From positions 706,001-770,000 of the forward strand of contig NZ_CP126170.1 in the NCBI RefSeq assembly GCF_033170385.1: DNA of 64,000 bases, in the 5' to 3' direction. The stretch is from Xanthomonas rydalmerensis (GTDB taxonomy: Bacteria; Pseudomonadota; Gammaproteobacteria; Xanthomonadales; Xanthomonadaceae). Positions 9,501-19,360 of this stretch are shown piece by piece (the stretch's first letter is position 1; each line of letters begins with the position of its first letter). The position numbers were made by a program, and so were the translations under genes. The notes under the pieces are model-generated. The model was not told the origin of the DNA. It searched no databases and saw nothing but the letters and a program-made list of their open reading frames with translations.

Positions 9501-9801
9501 TGTCGCGGTCCATCGCGAACTGCAGCACGATCGTGGACAGCCCGGCCGACGAGTCGGAGGTCATCATCTGCAGCCCGGAGATCTGCCCGAGCTGCCGCTC
9601 CAGCGGCGTGGTCACCAGCGAGGCCATGGTGCTGGCGTTGGCGCCGGGGTACTGCGTGGTCACCACCAGGCTGGGCGCGTCGATTTCCGGCAGCGCCGAT
9701 ACCGGCAGCTGCCGGTAGCCGAGGATGCCGAGCAGCAGCACGCCTGCCATCAGCAAGGTGGTGGCGATCGGGCGGCGGATGAAGATCGTCGAAAAGCCCA
9801 C
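6568..9801 (-). CDS. mdtB: RND efflux permease, MdtB type
   Basis: This is the second HAE1-family permease of the operon (1077 aa), predicted to form a heterotrimer with the MdtC-type protein in the inner membrane. Diagnostic segments are FIRRPIATTLLMAGVLLLG (TM1), GFVVDDAIVMIENI (TM4, proton-relay Asp pair) and GIVKKNAIMMIDFA (TM10). It carries an unusual Ser/Thr/Asn/Gly-rich insertion of about 40 residues (from ASNGSGALTASN to ITVGSGG) in the second periplasmic loop, which explains part of its extra length. It lies between the fusion-protein gene and the MdtC-type gene on the same strand. RND permeases cannot be paired with an outer-membrane channel here because none is encoded nearby; a TolC homologue elsewhere is presumed. 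Confidence 0.92.
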   Translation of the reverse strand: MGFSTIFIRRPIATTLLMAGVLLLGILGYRQLPVSALPEIDAPSLVVTTQYPGANASTMASLVTTPLERQLGQISGLQMMTSDSSAGLSTIVLQFAMDRDIDIAAQDVQAAIRQSTLPSSLPYQPVYNRVNPADAAILTLKLSSDTLPLRDVNNYADSILAQRLSQVPGVGLVSIAGNVRPAVRIQVNPAQLSNMGLTMEALRSALTQTNVNAPKGSLNGKTQSYSIGTNDQLSSAAEYRDTVISYKNGAPVRLSDVAKVVDGVENDQLAAWADGKPAVLLEVRRQPGANIVQTVEQIRAILPQLQGVLPAGVHLDVFSDRTETIRASVHEVKFTLILTIGLVVAVIFVFLRRLWATVIPSVAVPLSLAGTFAVMAFAGMSLDNLSLMALVVATGFVVDDAIVMIENIVRYIEQGKSGREAAEIGARQIGFTVLSLTVSLVAVFLPLILMPGVTGRLFHEFAWVLSIAVVISMLVSLTLTPMMCAYLLKPDALPEGEDAHERAAAAGKTTLWSRTVALYERSLDWVLGHQKLTLLVALATMVLTVLLYVVIPKGLLPEQDTGLITGVVQADQNVAFPQMEQRTQAVAEALRRDPAVTGVAAFIGAGSMNPTLNQGQLSIVLKPRSDRDSLEDVMPRLQKAVAGLPGVALYLKPVQDVTLDTRVAATEYQYSLSDVDSAELATQATRLTEALRKRPELADVDNNLANQGRALELRVDRDKASALGVPMQTIDDTLYDAFGQRQISTIFTQLNQYRVVLEVAPEFRTSTALLNQLAVASNGSGALTASNATSFGQTTSSNSSTATGIGAQNTGITVGSGGTVPLAAVAEAKQSTTPLVVSHQQQLPAVTVSFNLAPGYSLSQAVSAIEETRAQLQLPPQLHAEFIGKAAEFTGSQTDVVWLLLASVVLIYIVLGVLYESYIHPLTIISTLPPAGVGALLALMLCGLSLSVDGIVGIVLLIGIVKKNAIMMIDFAIDARREGASAHDAIRRACLLRFRPIMMTTAAAMLGALPLALGDGIGSELRRPLGISIVGGLLLSQLVTLYTTPVIYLYMERASERVRAWRERRAARHATAAEGRA

Positions 9802-9992
9802 GGGGAAGATCCTTGCTGGTGAGAGTCCGGCGCGGCCGTGCCGGCGCCGGGAAAGACGGCGGAATCAGCGGCGGCCGTGACCCCGTGCCGCGATCGCGAC
9901 GTGGGACGGAAACGCCGCCGCCAGCGGGCGACCCGGCGCGTGCCGGCCACGCGGGCTCGGCACGGCTACCGTCGCCTGCTGGCGCAGCGCGC

Positions 9993-11237
9993 TCAGCGCG
10001 GCCCGCCGCCGCCGCGGCGTCCGCCGCCGCGCTGCTGCTGCTTGCCTTCGGCGGCCTTCAGCTCGGCCTCGGTCGGCTCCGGCGGCGCCTCGCCCGGCTT
10101 CAGCGCGGTCACCTTGGTGCCGGGCTTGAGCCGGAACTGGCCCTCGGTGACCACCCGCTCGCCGGCCTTCAGGCCTTCGGTGAGCTGCACCTGGCTGTCT
10201 CCCACTTCCGCGCCCTGCTTGACCGTCTGCATCTTGACCGTGTTGTCGGCCTGCACCACGTACACGTAGTCGCCGTTGGGGCCGCGCTGCACCGCCTGGG
10301 TCGGCACCACCACGCCGTCGGCCACGGTGCGCAGGGTCAGGCGCACGTTGACGAACTGGCCCGGCCACAGCGCGCGGTCGTCGTTCGGGAACACCGCGCG
10401 GACCTTGAAGGTGCCGGTGTCGGCGCTGATCTGGTTGTCGATCACGTCGACCTGGCCGTCGCTGGCGATCGGATGCGCGTCGGTGCGGTCCAGCGCGGCC
10501 ACCGGCAGCGGCGCCGCCGCCTGCGCCTGGCGCACGTCCTGCAGCTGGATCTCCGGCAGGTTGAAGATCACGTAGATCGGATGCACCTGGGTGATGGTGA
10601 CGATGCTGCTGCTGGTGCTGACGATGTTGCCCACGTCCACCCCGCGGATGCCGGCGATGCCGTCGCTGGGGGCGAGGATGCGGGTGTACTGCAGCTCCAC
10701 CTGCGCCGCGCGCATCTGCGCGTCGTTGGCGGCGACCGCCGCTTCGTACTGCGCCACCTGGTTGCGCTGGGTGTCCAGGTCGGTCTTGGCCACGTACTGG
10801 CGGTAGGCCGGCGAGTCGGAGCGCTGGAAGGTGGAACGCGCGGTGGCCAGCAGCGCCTGGTTCTGGCGCTTGCTCGCCGCGGCCTGGTCGTAGCTGGCCT
10901 GCAGCGAGCGCGGGTCGATCTGCGCGAGCAGCTCGCCCTTCTTCACTTCCTGGCCTTCGCGGAAATTCAGGCTCATCAGCTGGCCGCTGACCTGCGGGTT
11001 GACGGTGACGGTGCTCAGCGCGGTCACGGTGCCGGTGGCGGTGGCGTAGATCGGCACCGTCTGGCTGGTCGCGGCGACCACCGTTACCGGAACCGGCGTG
11101 GCATCGCTGTCGTCGCCCATGCCGTCGCCGGCGCCGCCGCCCTTGTGATGCCCACCGCCGCGCATGAAGCGCGTGCCCACCACCACCAGGGCCACCGCTG
11201 CGAGGATCAGCAGCGCAATCTTCCAGAAACGCGACAT
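9993..11237 (-). CDS. mdtA: RND periplasmic adaptor (membrane-fusion protein), MdtA type
   Basis: This adaptor bridges the RND permeases to an outer-membrane channel. Residues 1-25 (SRFWKIALLILAAVALVVVG) form an N-terminal membrane anchor, with no lipobox. A Gly/His-rich spacer (RGGGHHKGGG) follows, then the biotinyl-lipoyl-like half (TGTVTALSTVTVNPQVSGQ ... FREGQEVKKGELLAQIDP), an alpha-helical hairpin, the second lipoyl half and the beta-barrel. The C-terminus is an odd Gly/Arg-rich tail (QQQRGGGRRGGGG). The ATG at 11237 is chosen because an AGGAG ribosome site sits nine bases upstream; in-frame extension further upstream would overlap the divergent promoter region. It is the first gene of the three-gene efflux operon. 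Confidence 0.92.
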   Translation of the reverse strand: MSRFWKIALLILAAVALVVVGTRFMRGGGHHKGGGAGDGMGDDSDATPVPVTVVAATSQTVPIYATATGTVTALSTVTVNPQVSGQLMSLNFREGQEVKKGELLAQIDPRSLQASYDQAAASKRQNQALLATARSTFQRSDSPAYRQYVAKTDLDTQRNQVAQYEAAVAANDAQMRAAQVELQYTRILAPSDGIAGIRGVDVGNIVSTSSSIVTITQVHPIYVIFNLPEIQLQDVRQAQAAAPLPVAALDRTDAHPIASDGQVDVIDNQISADTGTFKVRAVFPNDDRALWPGQFVNVRLTLRTVADGVVVPTQAVQRGPNGDYVYVVQADNTVKMQTVKQGAEVGDSQVQLTEGLKAGERVVTEGQFRLKPGTKVTALKPGEAPPEPTEAELKAAEGKQQQRGGGRRGGGGPR

Positions 11238-11523
11238 CCGGGGAAACTCCTGTGGCGAGGCGGGGTGGAGGGCCCTCCCGCAGTGGCTGGTGACGAGCGA
11301 GGAAGCATATCGCCGGCGCGTTGCGATTGGACCATGACTGAAGGGACAGGCCCCGCGGGTGGGCAAGGCTGGTCGTCCGCTCTCGCAACGCACCGGCGGC
11401 GCATCGGTTGACACGGATTCGCAAGGGTTTTTTCCCCGCGGCGGGATCCACGGCCGCCCCCGGCCGGCCGCCGATGCACTACATTGACTGAACGCCCGTT
11501 GCGTCCCGACCTGGAGCCCTGCC
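11238..11523. other. Divergent intergenic region, efflux operon / amidohydrolase
   Basis: These 286 bases separate two genes reading outwards and must hold both promoters. I see no clear regulator operator, no riboswitch-like fold and no regulator gene beside the efflux operon. The ribosome sites of both flanking genes (AGGAG on the minus strand; GGAG before 11524) are at its edges. Confidence 0.5.
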
Positions 11524-12828
11524 ATGCCGCGCCTGTCCCGCCTGCTGTCCGCGATGCTGTTCGCCGTCCCCGCCCTGGCCTGGGCGCAGAGCGCCGAGCG
11601 CCCGGAGGTGACGGCCGCCGCGGCCAAGTTGCAGGCCAAGGTGGTGGAATGGCGGCGCGACTTCCACCAGCACCCGGAGCTGTCCAACCGCGAGGAGCGC
11701 ACCGCCGCCAAGGTCGCCGAGCGGCTGCGCGCGCTCGGCCTGAAGCCGCAGACCGGCATCGCCCACCACGGCGTGGTGGCGATCGTCAAAGGCGCGCTGC
11801 CCGGGCCGAAGATCGCCCTGCGTGCGGACATGGACGCGCTGCCGGTGACCGAGCAGACCGGCCTGCCGTTCGCCTCCAAGGCCACTGGCGAGTACCGCGG
11901 CGAGACCGTGGGGGTGATGCACGCCTGCGGCCACGACGCGCATACCGCGATCCTGCTCGGCGTCGCCGAGGCGCTGGTGGCGATGCGCGCGCAGCTGCCG
12001 GGCGAGGTCATGCTGGTGTTCCAGCCCTCGGAGGAGGGCGCGCCGGGCAACGAGGAGGGCGGCGCCTCGCTGATGCTCAAGGAAGGCCTGTTCCGTGACT
12101 TCAAGCCGCAGGCGATGTTCGGCCTGCACGTGTTCTCCAGCGTCCAGGCCGGCAAGATCGCGGTGCGCGGCGGCCCGCTGATGGCCGCCTCGGATCGCTT
12201 CAGCATCAAGGTGATCGGCCGCCAGACCCACGGCTCGGCGCCGTGGAACGGCATCGACCCGATCGTGACCAGCGCCGACCTGATCGGCGCCGCGCAGACG
12301 GTGATCAGCCGCCGCGCCAACCTGTCCAAGCAACCGGCGGTGCTCAGCTTCGGCGCGATCAAGGGCGGCATCCGCTACAACATCATTCCCGACGACGTGG
12401 AGATGGTCGGCACCATCCGTACCTTCGACGAGGGCATGCGCCAGCAGATCTTCGCCGACCTGAAGACCGTGGCCGAGCACACCGCCGCCGCGCACGGCGC
12501 CAAGGCCGAAGCGCACGTGCCCGACCAGGACGGCAACCCGGCCACGGTCAACGACCCGGCACTGACCGCGCGCATGCTGCCCAGCCTGCAGGCGGTGGTG
12601 GGCGCCGGCAACGTCTACGAACCGCCGCTGCAGATGGGCGCGGAGGATTTCTCGTACTACGCGCAGCAGGTGCCGTCGATGTTCTTCTTCGTCGGCGCCA
12701 CCGCCCCCGGCATCGACCCGGCGACCGCGCCCAGCAACCACTCGCCGCAGTTCCTGCTCGACGAGACTGCCCTGGACGTCGGCCTGCGCGCCATGCTGCA
12801 GGTGACGTTGGATTACTTGAAGCAGTGA
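11524..12828 (+). CDS. Exported M20D-family amidohydrolase
   Basis: This metal-dependent amidohydrolase/carboxypeptidase is of the HipO/IAA-amino-acid hydrolase type. It cleaves N-acyl or N-aryl amino acid conjugates, or dipeptides. Residues 1-22 are a Sec signal peptide ending AWAQ|S, so the enzyme is periplasmic. Catalytic and metal motifs are FHQHPE, ALRADMDALPV, the bridging HACGHDAH and the FQPSEEGAP acid pair; the dimerisation domain is in the middle (about 195-310). The 434-residue length fits. Start: GGAG eight bases before ATG. It is monocistronic, followed directly by a repeat arm overlapping its stop codon. Plant hormone conjugates or acylated amino acids are possible substrates in a plant-associated bacterium, but that is inference. 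Confidence 0.9.
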   Translation: MPRLSRLLSAMLFAVPALAWAQSAERPEVTAAAAKLQAKVVEWRRDFHQHPELSNREERTAAKVAERLRALGLKPQTGIAHHGVVAIVKGALPGPKIALRADMDALPVTEQTGLPFASKATGEYRGETVGVMHACGHDAHTAILLGVAEALVAMRAQLPGEVMLVFQPSEEGAPGNEEGGASLMLKEGLFRDFKPQAMFGLHVFSSVQAGKIAVRGGPLMAASDRFSIKVIGRQTHGSAPWNGIDPIVTSADLIGAAQTVISRRANLSKQPAVLSFGAIKGGIRYNIIPDDVEMVGTIRTFDEGMRQQIFADLKTVAEHTAAAHGAKAEAHVPDQDGNPATVNDPALTARMLPSLQAVVGAGNVYEPPLQMGAEDFSYYAQQVPSMFFFVGATAPGIDPATAPSNHSPQFLLDETALDVGLRAMLQVTLDYLKQ

Positions 12829-13233
12829 TTGGGGAGTGGGGAGTGGGGATTCGCAAGGGCGGGGGCTGCAGCGCCTGGACGGAATCGCTCACAAGTCCGG
12901 CATGGATGGACATCCGTAGGAGCGGCTTCAGCCGCGACAGGCTTTACCGGGAAGGCTGTCGCGGCTGAAGCCGCTCCTACAAGAGCCGTGCTCGATCGCT
13001 CCCTGTAGGAGCGACTTTAGTCGCGACGCATGAAGCCCTGAACCGAGGTGCTGCTTCGGCAGCAGTCGGGACTGAAGTCCCTCCCACAACGCTCATCGCG
13101 CCTGCTGCGAGCCCTGCAGCTGTAGGAGCGGCTTCCGCCGCGACGCGCGAAGCACCGAATCGACGCAAGCACCTCGATACCAGTAGGCGCGATTTCGCTT
13201 CTGCCAATCCCGAATCCCCACTCCCAAATCCCC
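12826..13233. repeat. Intergenic inverted-repeat element, copy 3, interrupted by a REP cluster
   Basis: The left arm (12826-12853) is TGATTGGGGAGTGGGGA then GTGGGGATTCG. The right arm (13204-13233) is CAATCCCGAATCCCC then ACTCCCAAATCCCC. Here the arms are about 350 bases apart instead of 45-90, because a cluster of REP units (12916-13144) lies between them. The whole 450-base gap between the amidohydrolase and queF consists of these repeats plus short unrelated sequence. Confidence 0.75.
12916..13144. repeat. Cluster of five REP units (GTAGGAGCGGCTTC family)
   Basis: Two REPs in inverted arrangement form a BIME-like hairpin (12916-12980: GTAGGAGCGGCTTCAGCCGC... and its complement). They are followed by single units at 13005-13027 (GTAGGAGCGACTTTAGTCGC), 13065-13089 (GTCGGGACTGAAGTCCC) and 13122-13144 (GTAGGAGCGGCTTCCGCCGC). 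Each has the GTAG or CCCAC head next to a palindrome, typical of REP elements mobilised by RAYT transposases. No RAYT gene is in this window. Confidence 0.9.
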
Positions 13234-13279
13234 GCCCCATACACCTCCCAGCCAGAACGCTCCCGCTACACTGCAGCGC

Positions 13280-14098
13280 ATGAACACCCCCCAGGATTCC
13301 AGCCTCGGCCGCGAGGTCGCCTACCCGTCGCAGTACGATCCCGCGTTGTTGTTTCCCATCCCGCGTGCCGCGGCACGCAGCGAGATCGGTCTCGACCCGG
13401 CGGCGCTGCCGTTTTTCGGCGTGGACCGCTGGCATGCCTACGAACTGAGCTGGCTCGATGCGCAGGGCAAGCCTTGTGTCGCCACCGCGACCCTGCAGGT
13501 GCCGTGCGCCTCGCCCAACCTGATCGAATCCAAGTCGCTCAAGCTCTATCTCAACTCGCTCAACGCGATGCGCTTCAACAGCGCCGAAGCGCTGCGCAGT
13601 TGCATCGTCACCGACCTGTCGGCGCGCGCCGGCGCCGACGTGGCGATGGAGTTCGGCCTGCCGCCGATGGACACGCTGGGCGAGGGCGAGTCGCTGGACG
13701 CGCTGGACATCGCCATCGATTGCTACGGCCCGCCGCGTCCGGACTTCCTGTCCGCTACCGCCGGCGACGTGGTCGAGGAAACCCTCACCAGCGCCTTGCT
13801 CAAGTCCAATTGCCCGGTCACCGGCCAGCCGGACTGGGCTTCGCTGCATCTGCGCTATCGCGGCGGCCGCATCGATCGCGAAGGCCTGCTGCGCTACCTG
13901 ATCAGTTTCCGCGAGCATGCCGGCTTCCACGAGCAGTGCGTCGAGCGCATCTTCCACGACCTGATGGCGCGCTGCCGCCCGCAGTCGCTGCAGGTGGAGG
14001 CGCGCTATACCCGCCGCGGCGGCCTGGACATCAATCCCTGGCGCGCCACTCCGGATGTGGCCGAACCGCTGAGCTTCCTGCGCGATCTGCGCCAGTAG
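13280..14098 (+). CDS. queF: NADPH-dependent 7-cyano-7-deazaguanine (preQ0) reductase QueF
   Basis: QueF reduces the nitrile of preQ0 to the amine preQ1, a late step of queuosine biosynthesis for tRNA wobble position 34. At 272 residues it is the long, bimodular (type II) form. The QueF signature ESKSLKLY is present at about residues 81-88, binding NADPH. The catalytic Cys178 lies in [14 protein letters not shown] with the proton-donor Asp185 seven residues on, matching Cys190/Asp197 of the E. coli enzyme. The start MNTPQDSS aligns with known Xanthomonas QueF proteins even though the ribosome site is weak. The gene stands alone downstream of the repeat-filled spacer; I see no preQ1 riboswitch. 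Confidence 0.97.
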   Translation: MNTPQDSSLGREVAYPSQYDPALLFPIPRAAARSEIGLDPAALPFFGVDRWHAYELSWLDAQGKPCVATATLQVPCASPNLIESKSLKLYLNSLNAMRFNSAEALRSCIVTDLSARAGADVAMEFGLPPMDTLGEGESLDALDIAIDCYGPPRPDFLSATAGDVVEETLTSALLKSNCPVTGQPDWASLHLRYRGGRIDREGLLRYLISFREHAGFHEQCVERIFHDLMARCRPQSLQVEARYTRRGGLDINPWRATPDVAEPLSFLRDLRQ

Positions 14099-14353
14099 GC
14101 AGGCGCGGCGACGTACTCGCCGCATGGCACGGCTCAGGCTGTGCCTGCGGTCCGCATGCGATCGGATTGCTGAGCGTGCCTGCGACGCGCGCCCCGCGCA
14201 TGTGTCCCGAATCGCTCGAATGACAATACGTGTCGCCACATGCGCTGCGCGCTACGCGCCTGAACCGCGTCCGCGCGGTTCACGGCCGCGCTATCTTTTT
14301 TTAACAAATCCTGTGACACCGTGGCAGCGTCCGATCACGCAGGGAGCCACGCG
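14099..14353. promoter_or_regulatory. Spacer queF / LysM gene with palindrome and T-run
   Basis: A perfect 9-base stem (TGAACCGCG / CGCGGTTCA, 14261-14282) is followed 13 bases later by a run of seven T (14296-14302) and an AT-rich patch (TTTAACAAATC). This could be an imperfect terminator for queF or the promoter of the LysM gene. The offset between stem and T-run argues against a standard terminator. Confidence 0.35.
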
Positions 14354-14647
14354 ATGAACAGCGACAAGCGCGCCGACTTCTCGGCAGTCACCGCCAAGGT
14401 GGATACCACCGCCGACGTCGTGCAGAAGGCGGATTTCTCCGACGTGCAGAGCAAGGTGGACAGCACGGCCGAGCAGGTGCAGCAGGTGTATGTGGTCAAG
14501 CCCGGCGATTCGCTGTCCAAGATCGCCAAATTGCATTACGGCGACGGCAATGCCTGGACGCGCATCTTCGAGGCCAACCGCGACGTGCTCGTCGACCCCG
14601 ACAAGATCTATCCCGGTCAGACGCTCAAGCTGCCCGCCGGCGCCTGA
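14354..14647 (+). CDS. Small LysM-domain protein, 97 aa
   Basis: The ATG at 14354 is chosen because AGGGAG lies seven bases upstream. The N-terminal half contains two similar heptad-like segments (ADFSAVTAKVDTTADVVQKADF and DFSDVQSKVDSTAEQVQ), an internal duplication. The C-terminal half is one LysM domain (VYVVKPGDSLSKIAKLHYGDG ... IYPGQTLKLP), which binds peptidoglycan-type glycans. There is no signal peptide or membrane helix, so it resembles the cytosolic/periplasm-ambiguous YgaU/Kbp group but lacks the BON domain. The lipoprotein gene follows 48 bases later and may be co-transcribed. Envelope stress or potassium-binding roles are known for Kbp, but cannot be transferred here because the BON domain is missing. 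Confidence 0.85.
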   Translation: MNSDKRADFSAVTAKVDTTADVVQKADFSDVQSKVDSTAEQVQQVYVVKPGDSLSKIAKLHYGDGNAWTRIFEANRDVLVDPDKIYPGQTLKLPAGA

Positions 14648-14695
14648 CCCGCCCTCATTGCCAATTCCCGCTCTTCCGACAGGAGTCCCGTCCCG

Positions 14696-15220
14696 ATGAA
14701 AACCCGTTCGATGTCCTCGTTCTCGCCGCTGCTGATCGCCCTGGTGGGTGCACTGGCGCTGGCCGGCTGCAAGAAGCAGGAGCAGGAACAGCACGTGTCG
14801 TCCGATCCCACCTCGTCCGCCCCCACCGAGCAGATGCCGGGTCCGGCCGCGGCCCCGGCGGAACAGCCGGCGCCGGCCGCTGCGGGTGCCAATGCGGTGA
14901 ATGTCGCTGCCGTCGCGGTCGGCAACACCGCCGCCGCGGACAAGTCGGTCGCGCCGCTGACCACGCTCGCCAGCAAGGACAAGATCATCGTCTCGGTGAA
15001 GACCGAGGGCTCGGCCACCAATGCCAACGTCGGCGCCAAGCTGGTGTTCCAGGACGGCCAGACCGCCGGCGAGCGCACCGAAACGCTCAATACCAGCGGT
15101 GCGGACACCACCAACTTCGAGTTCACCAATCCCAAGGGCTGGCCGGCCGGCCAGTACAAGGCCGAGGTCACCGTGAACGGCCAGGCGGCGGGAACGCCGC
15201 AGACGTTCCAGGTGAAGTGA
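14696..15220 (+). CDS. Hypothetical lipoprotein, 174 aa
   Basis: The signal peptide ends with lipobox LAGC (Cys at about residue 25) and a KKQ start of the mature protein, which suggests outer-membrane sorting. A low-complexity Ala/Pro/Gln region (about 35-75) follows, then a small beta-rich domain (IIVSVKTEGSATNANVGAKLVFQDGQ ... GWPAGQYKAEVTVNGQ). This domain looks like an Ig-like or carbohydrate-binding-type sandwich, with the closing pattern G-Y/K-A-E-V common to such folds. The family is not recognised by name. It is the last gene before a strong terminator at 15285, likely in a short transcript with the LysM gene. Confidence 0.8.
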   Translation: MKTRSMSSFSPLLIALVGALALAGCKKQEQEQHVSSDPTSSAPTEQMPGPAAAPAEQPAPAAAGANAVNVAAVAVGNTAAADKSVAPLTTLASKDKIIVSVKTEGSATNANVGAKLVFQDGQTAGERTETLNTSGADTTNFEFTNPKGWPAGQYKAEVTVNGQAAGTPQTFQVK

Positions 15221-15284
15221 TCCTGGGCTGAGTCCCGGTCACGCGTCGCACGCGCCGCCTCTCTCCCGGCACGTGCGGCACGCT

Positions 15285-15312
15285 GGCGCAGCCGCGAGGC
15301 TGCGCCTTTTTT
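15285..15312 (+). terminator. Rho-independent terminator after the lipoprotein gene
   Basis: A perfect 9-base stem GGCGCAGCC / GGCTGCGCC with a GCGA tetraloop is followed immediately by six T. Confidence 0.95.
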
Positions 15313-17953
<2,641 letters not shown>

Positions 17954-17965
17954 CGCGCCCGGATC

Positions 17966-17998
17966 GCACCCGCCACCGCCGCGCGCGGTGGCGGGTGC
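17966..17998. terminator. Strong hairpin between convergent genes
   Basis: A perfect 14-base stem (GCACCCGCCACCGC / GCGGTGGCGGGTGC) with a 5-base loop lies just after icd and before the stop of the convergent aminotransferase gene. There is no T-run on either side, so it may work as a bidirectional 3'-end stabiliser or a weak terminator. Confidence 0.6.
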
Positions 17999-18025
17999 AT
18001 GACGCCCGATCGCGCCGCGGCCGCT

Positions 18026-19360
18026 TCAACCGGCGATGCGGCGCAGGGCTTGCGCGAAGCGGTCCAGTTCCTCCACACGGGTGAATAGGGCCGGCGTGGC
18101 CCGCACGCAGGCACCGCTGGCCGCGCCGCTGCGCATCGTGGTCATGATCCCGAACTGCTGCAGCAGGCGCTGTGCGAGGGCGGCGTTCTGCTGTTCGCTG
18201 TTCTGCCCGCGCAGGCGAAACGAGGTCATCGCCCCGTACAGTTGCGGATCCTCGGGGGTGAGGATCTGCAGGCCGGGAAGGTCGGCCACGCGATGCACCC
18301 AGCGGTCGCGCAGGAATTGCAGCCGTGCCTGCTTGTTGGCCGCGCCAATGCGCTCGTGCGCATCCAGCGCTGCCGGCAGGGCGAGCAGGGCCGCGAAATC
18401 CACGGTGCCGGTATGCACCCGGGTGTCGATGCTGTCGGCCGGGCCCTCCTGGCCCATCTGCGGGTCGATGTCGGGGATGCGGTCGTGGCGAATGTAGAAC
18501 CCGCCGACGCCGAGCGGCGCACCGATCCACTTGTGGAAATTGAAGCCGACGAAGTCCGCGCCGAGGTCCGGCAGGCGCAGATCGCGTTGGCCGACTGCCT
18601 GGGTGGCATCGACGATGCAGTCCACGCCGCGCTGCCGTGCCATGGCGACGATCTCGGCGACCGGCAGCGCCAGGCCGGTGCGATGGCTGATGCAGGTGAC
18701 GAGCATCAACCGCACCTGCGGATGGCGTTGCAGCGCCTGCGCATAGGCGTCGATCAGGTTCTGGCGGGTGGCCGGTTCCGGCAGGTCGATGCCGATCGCC
18801 TCGACGCCGCGGCGCTGCCGCAGCCACTTCATCGCCGCAATCATCGCGTCGTAGTCGAGGTCGGCGAACAGCACCGCATCGCCCTGCCGCAGGCGGTTGT
18901 AGCCGCCGATCAGCAGTTGCAGCGATTCGGTGGCGTTGCGGGTCAGCGCCAGCTCGCCCGGCGCCACCCCCAGCACCGTGGCGGCGCGCGCGCGCAAGGC
19001 TCGGTAGTCGTCGGGGAACTGCAGGCGCGCGTAATGCGCGTTGTCGCGGTTCACCTGTTGCACGCGCTGCAGGTAGGTGCGCAGCACCGGTTGCGACATC
19101 GCGCCCCAATAGCCGTTCTCCAGCGCGACGACGTTCCGGTCCACGTCGTAGGCGGCGGCGACCTGCGCCCAGTAGCCCTCGTCCTGCGCCAGGCGCCGCG
19201 GCGCGATGCCTGTCGGTGCTGCCGGTATCGCGCCCGGCGCAGCGAGCGCCTGGCTGCCGACCTGGCGCAGCATGTCCTGCAGCGGCAGCATCGGCGCGGC
19301 GGCGAGCAGGGCGCGCCGCCGCGGGTCGGGCCGATCAGAAGCGCAGGCGGAGTTGTGCAT
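18026..19360 (-). CDS. Tat-type exported class V aminotransferase-fold PLP enzyme
   Basis: This fold-type I PLP enzyme of the class V aminotransferase / isopenicillin-N-epimerase / cysteine desulfurase superfamily has 444 aa. Its N-terminus ([17 protein letters not shown]) looks like a twin-arginine signal, implying export of the folded, cofactor-loaded protein. The catalytic Lys is in [16 protein letters not shown], the cofactor-binding Asp in [13 protein letters not shown], and a His/Arg pair in [12 protein letters not shown]. The ATG at 19360 lies inside the 3' end of the upstream receptor gene: the two genes overlap by 26 bases, so translation is probably coupled. The substrate is unknown; epimerase or amino-acid-cleaving activity on an imported compound is an inference from context. 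Confidence 0.85.
   Translation of the reverse strand: MHNSACASDRPDPRRRALLAAAPMLPLQDMLRQVGSQALAAPGAIPAAPTGIAPRRLAQDEGYWAQVAAAYDVDRNVVALENGYWGAMSQPVLRTYLQRVQQVNRDNAHYARLQFPDDYRALRARAATVLGVAPGELALTRNATESLQLLIGGYNRLRQGDAVLFADLDYDAMIAAMKWLRQRRGVEAIGIDLPEPATRQNLIDAYAQALQRHPQVRLMLVTCISHRTGLALPVAEIVAMARQRGVDCIVDATQAVGQRDLRLPDLGADFVGFNFHKWIGAPLGVGGFYIRHDRIPDIDPQMGQEGPADSIDTRVHTGTVDFAALLALPAALDAHERIGAANKQARLQFLRDRWVHRVADLPGLQILTPEDPQLYGAMTSFRLRGQNSEQQNAALAQRLLQQFGIMTTMRSGAASGACVRATPALFTRVEELDRFAQALRRIAG

Noticed and set aside
13170..13279. preQ1 riboswitch in front of queF
   Set aside because: The leader consists of repeat arms and has no A-rich tail or small H-type pseudoknot pattern.
14261..14302. 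Standard terminator for queF
   Set aside because: The stem and the T-run are separated by 13 bases, so it is listed only as a possible regulatory patch.
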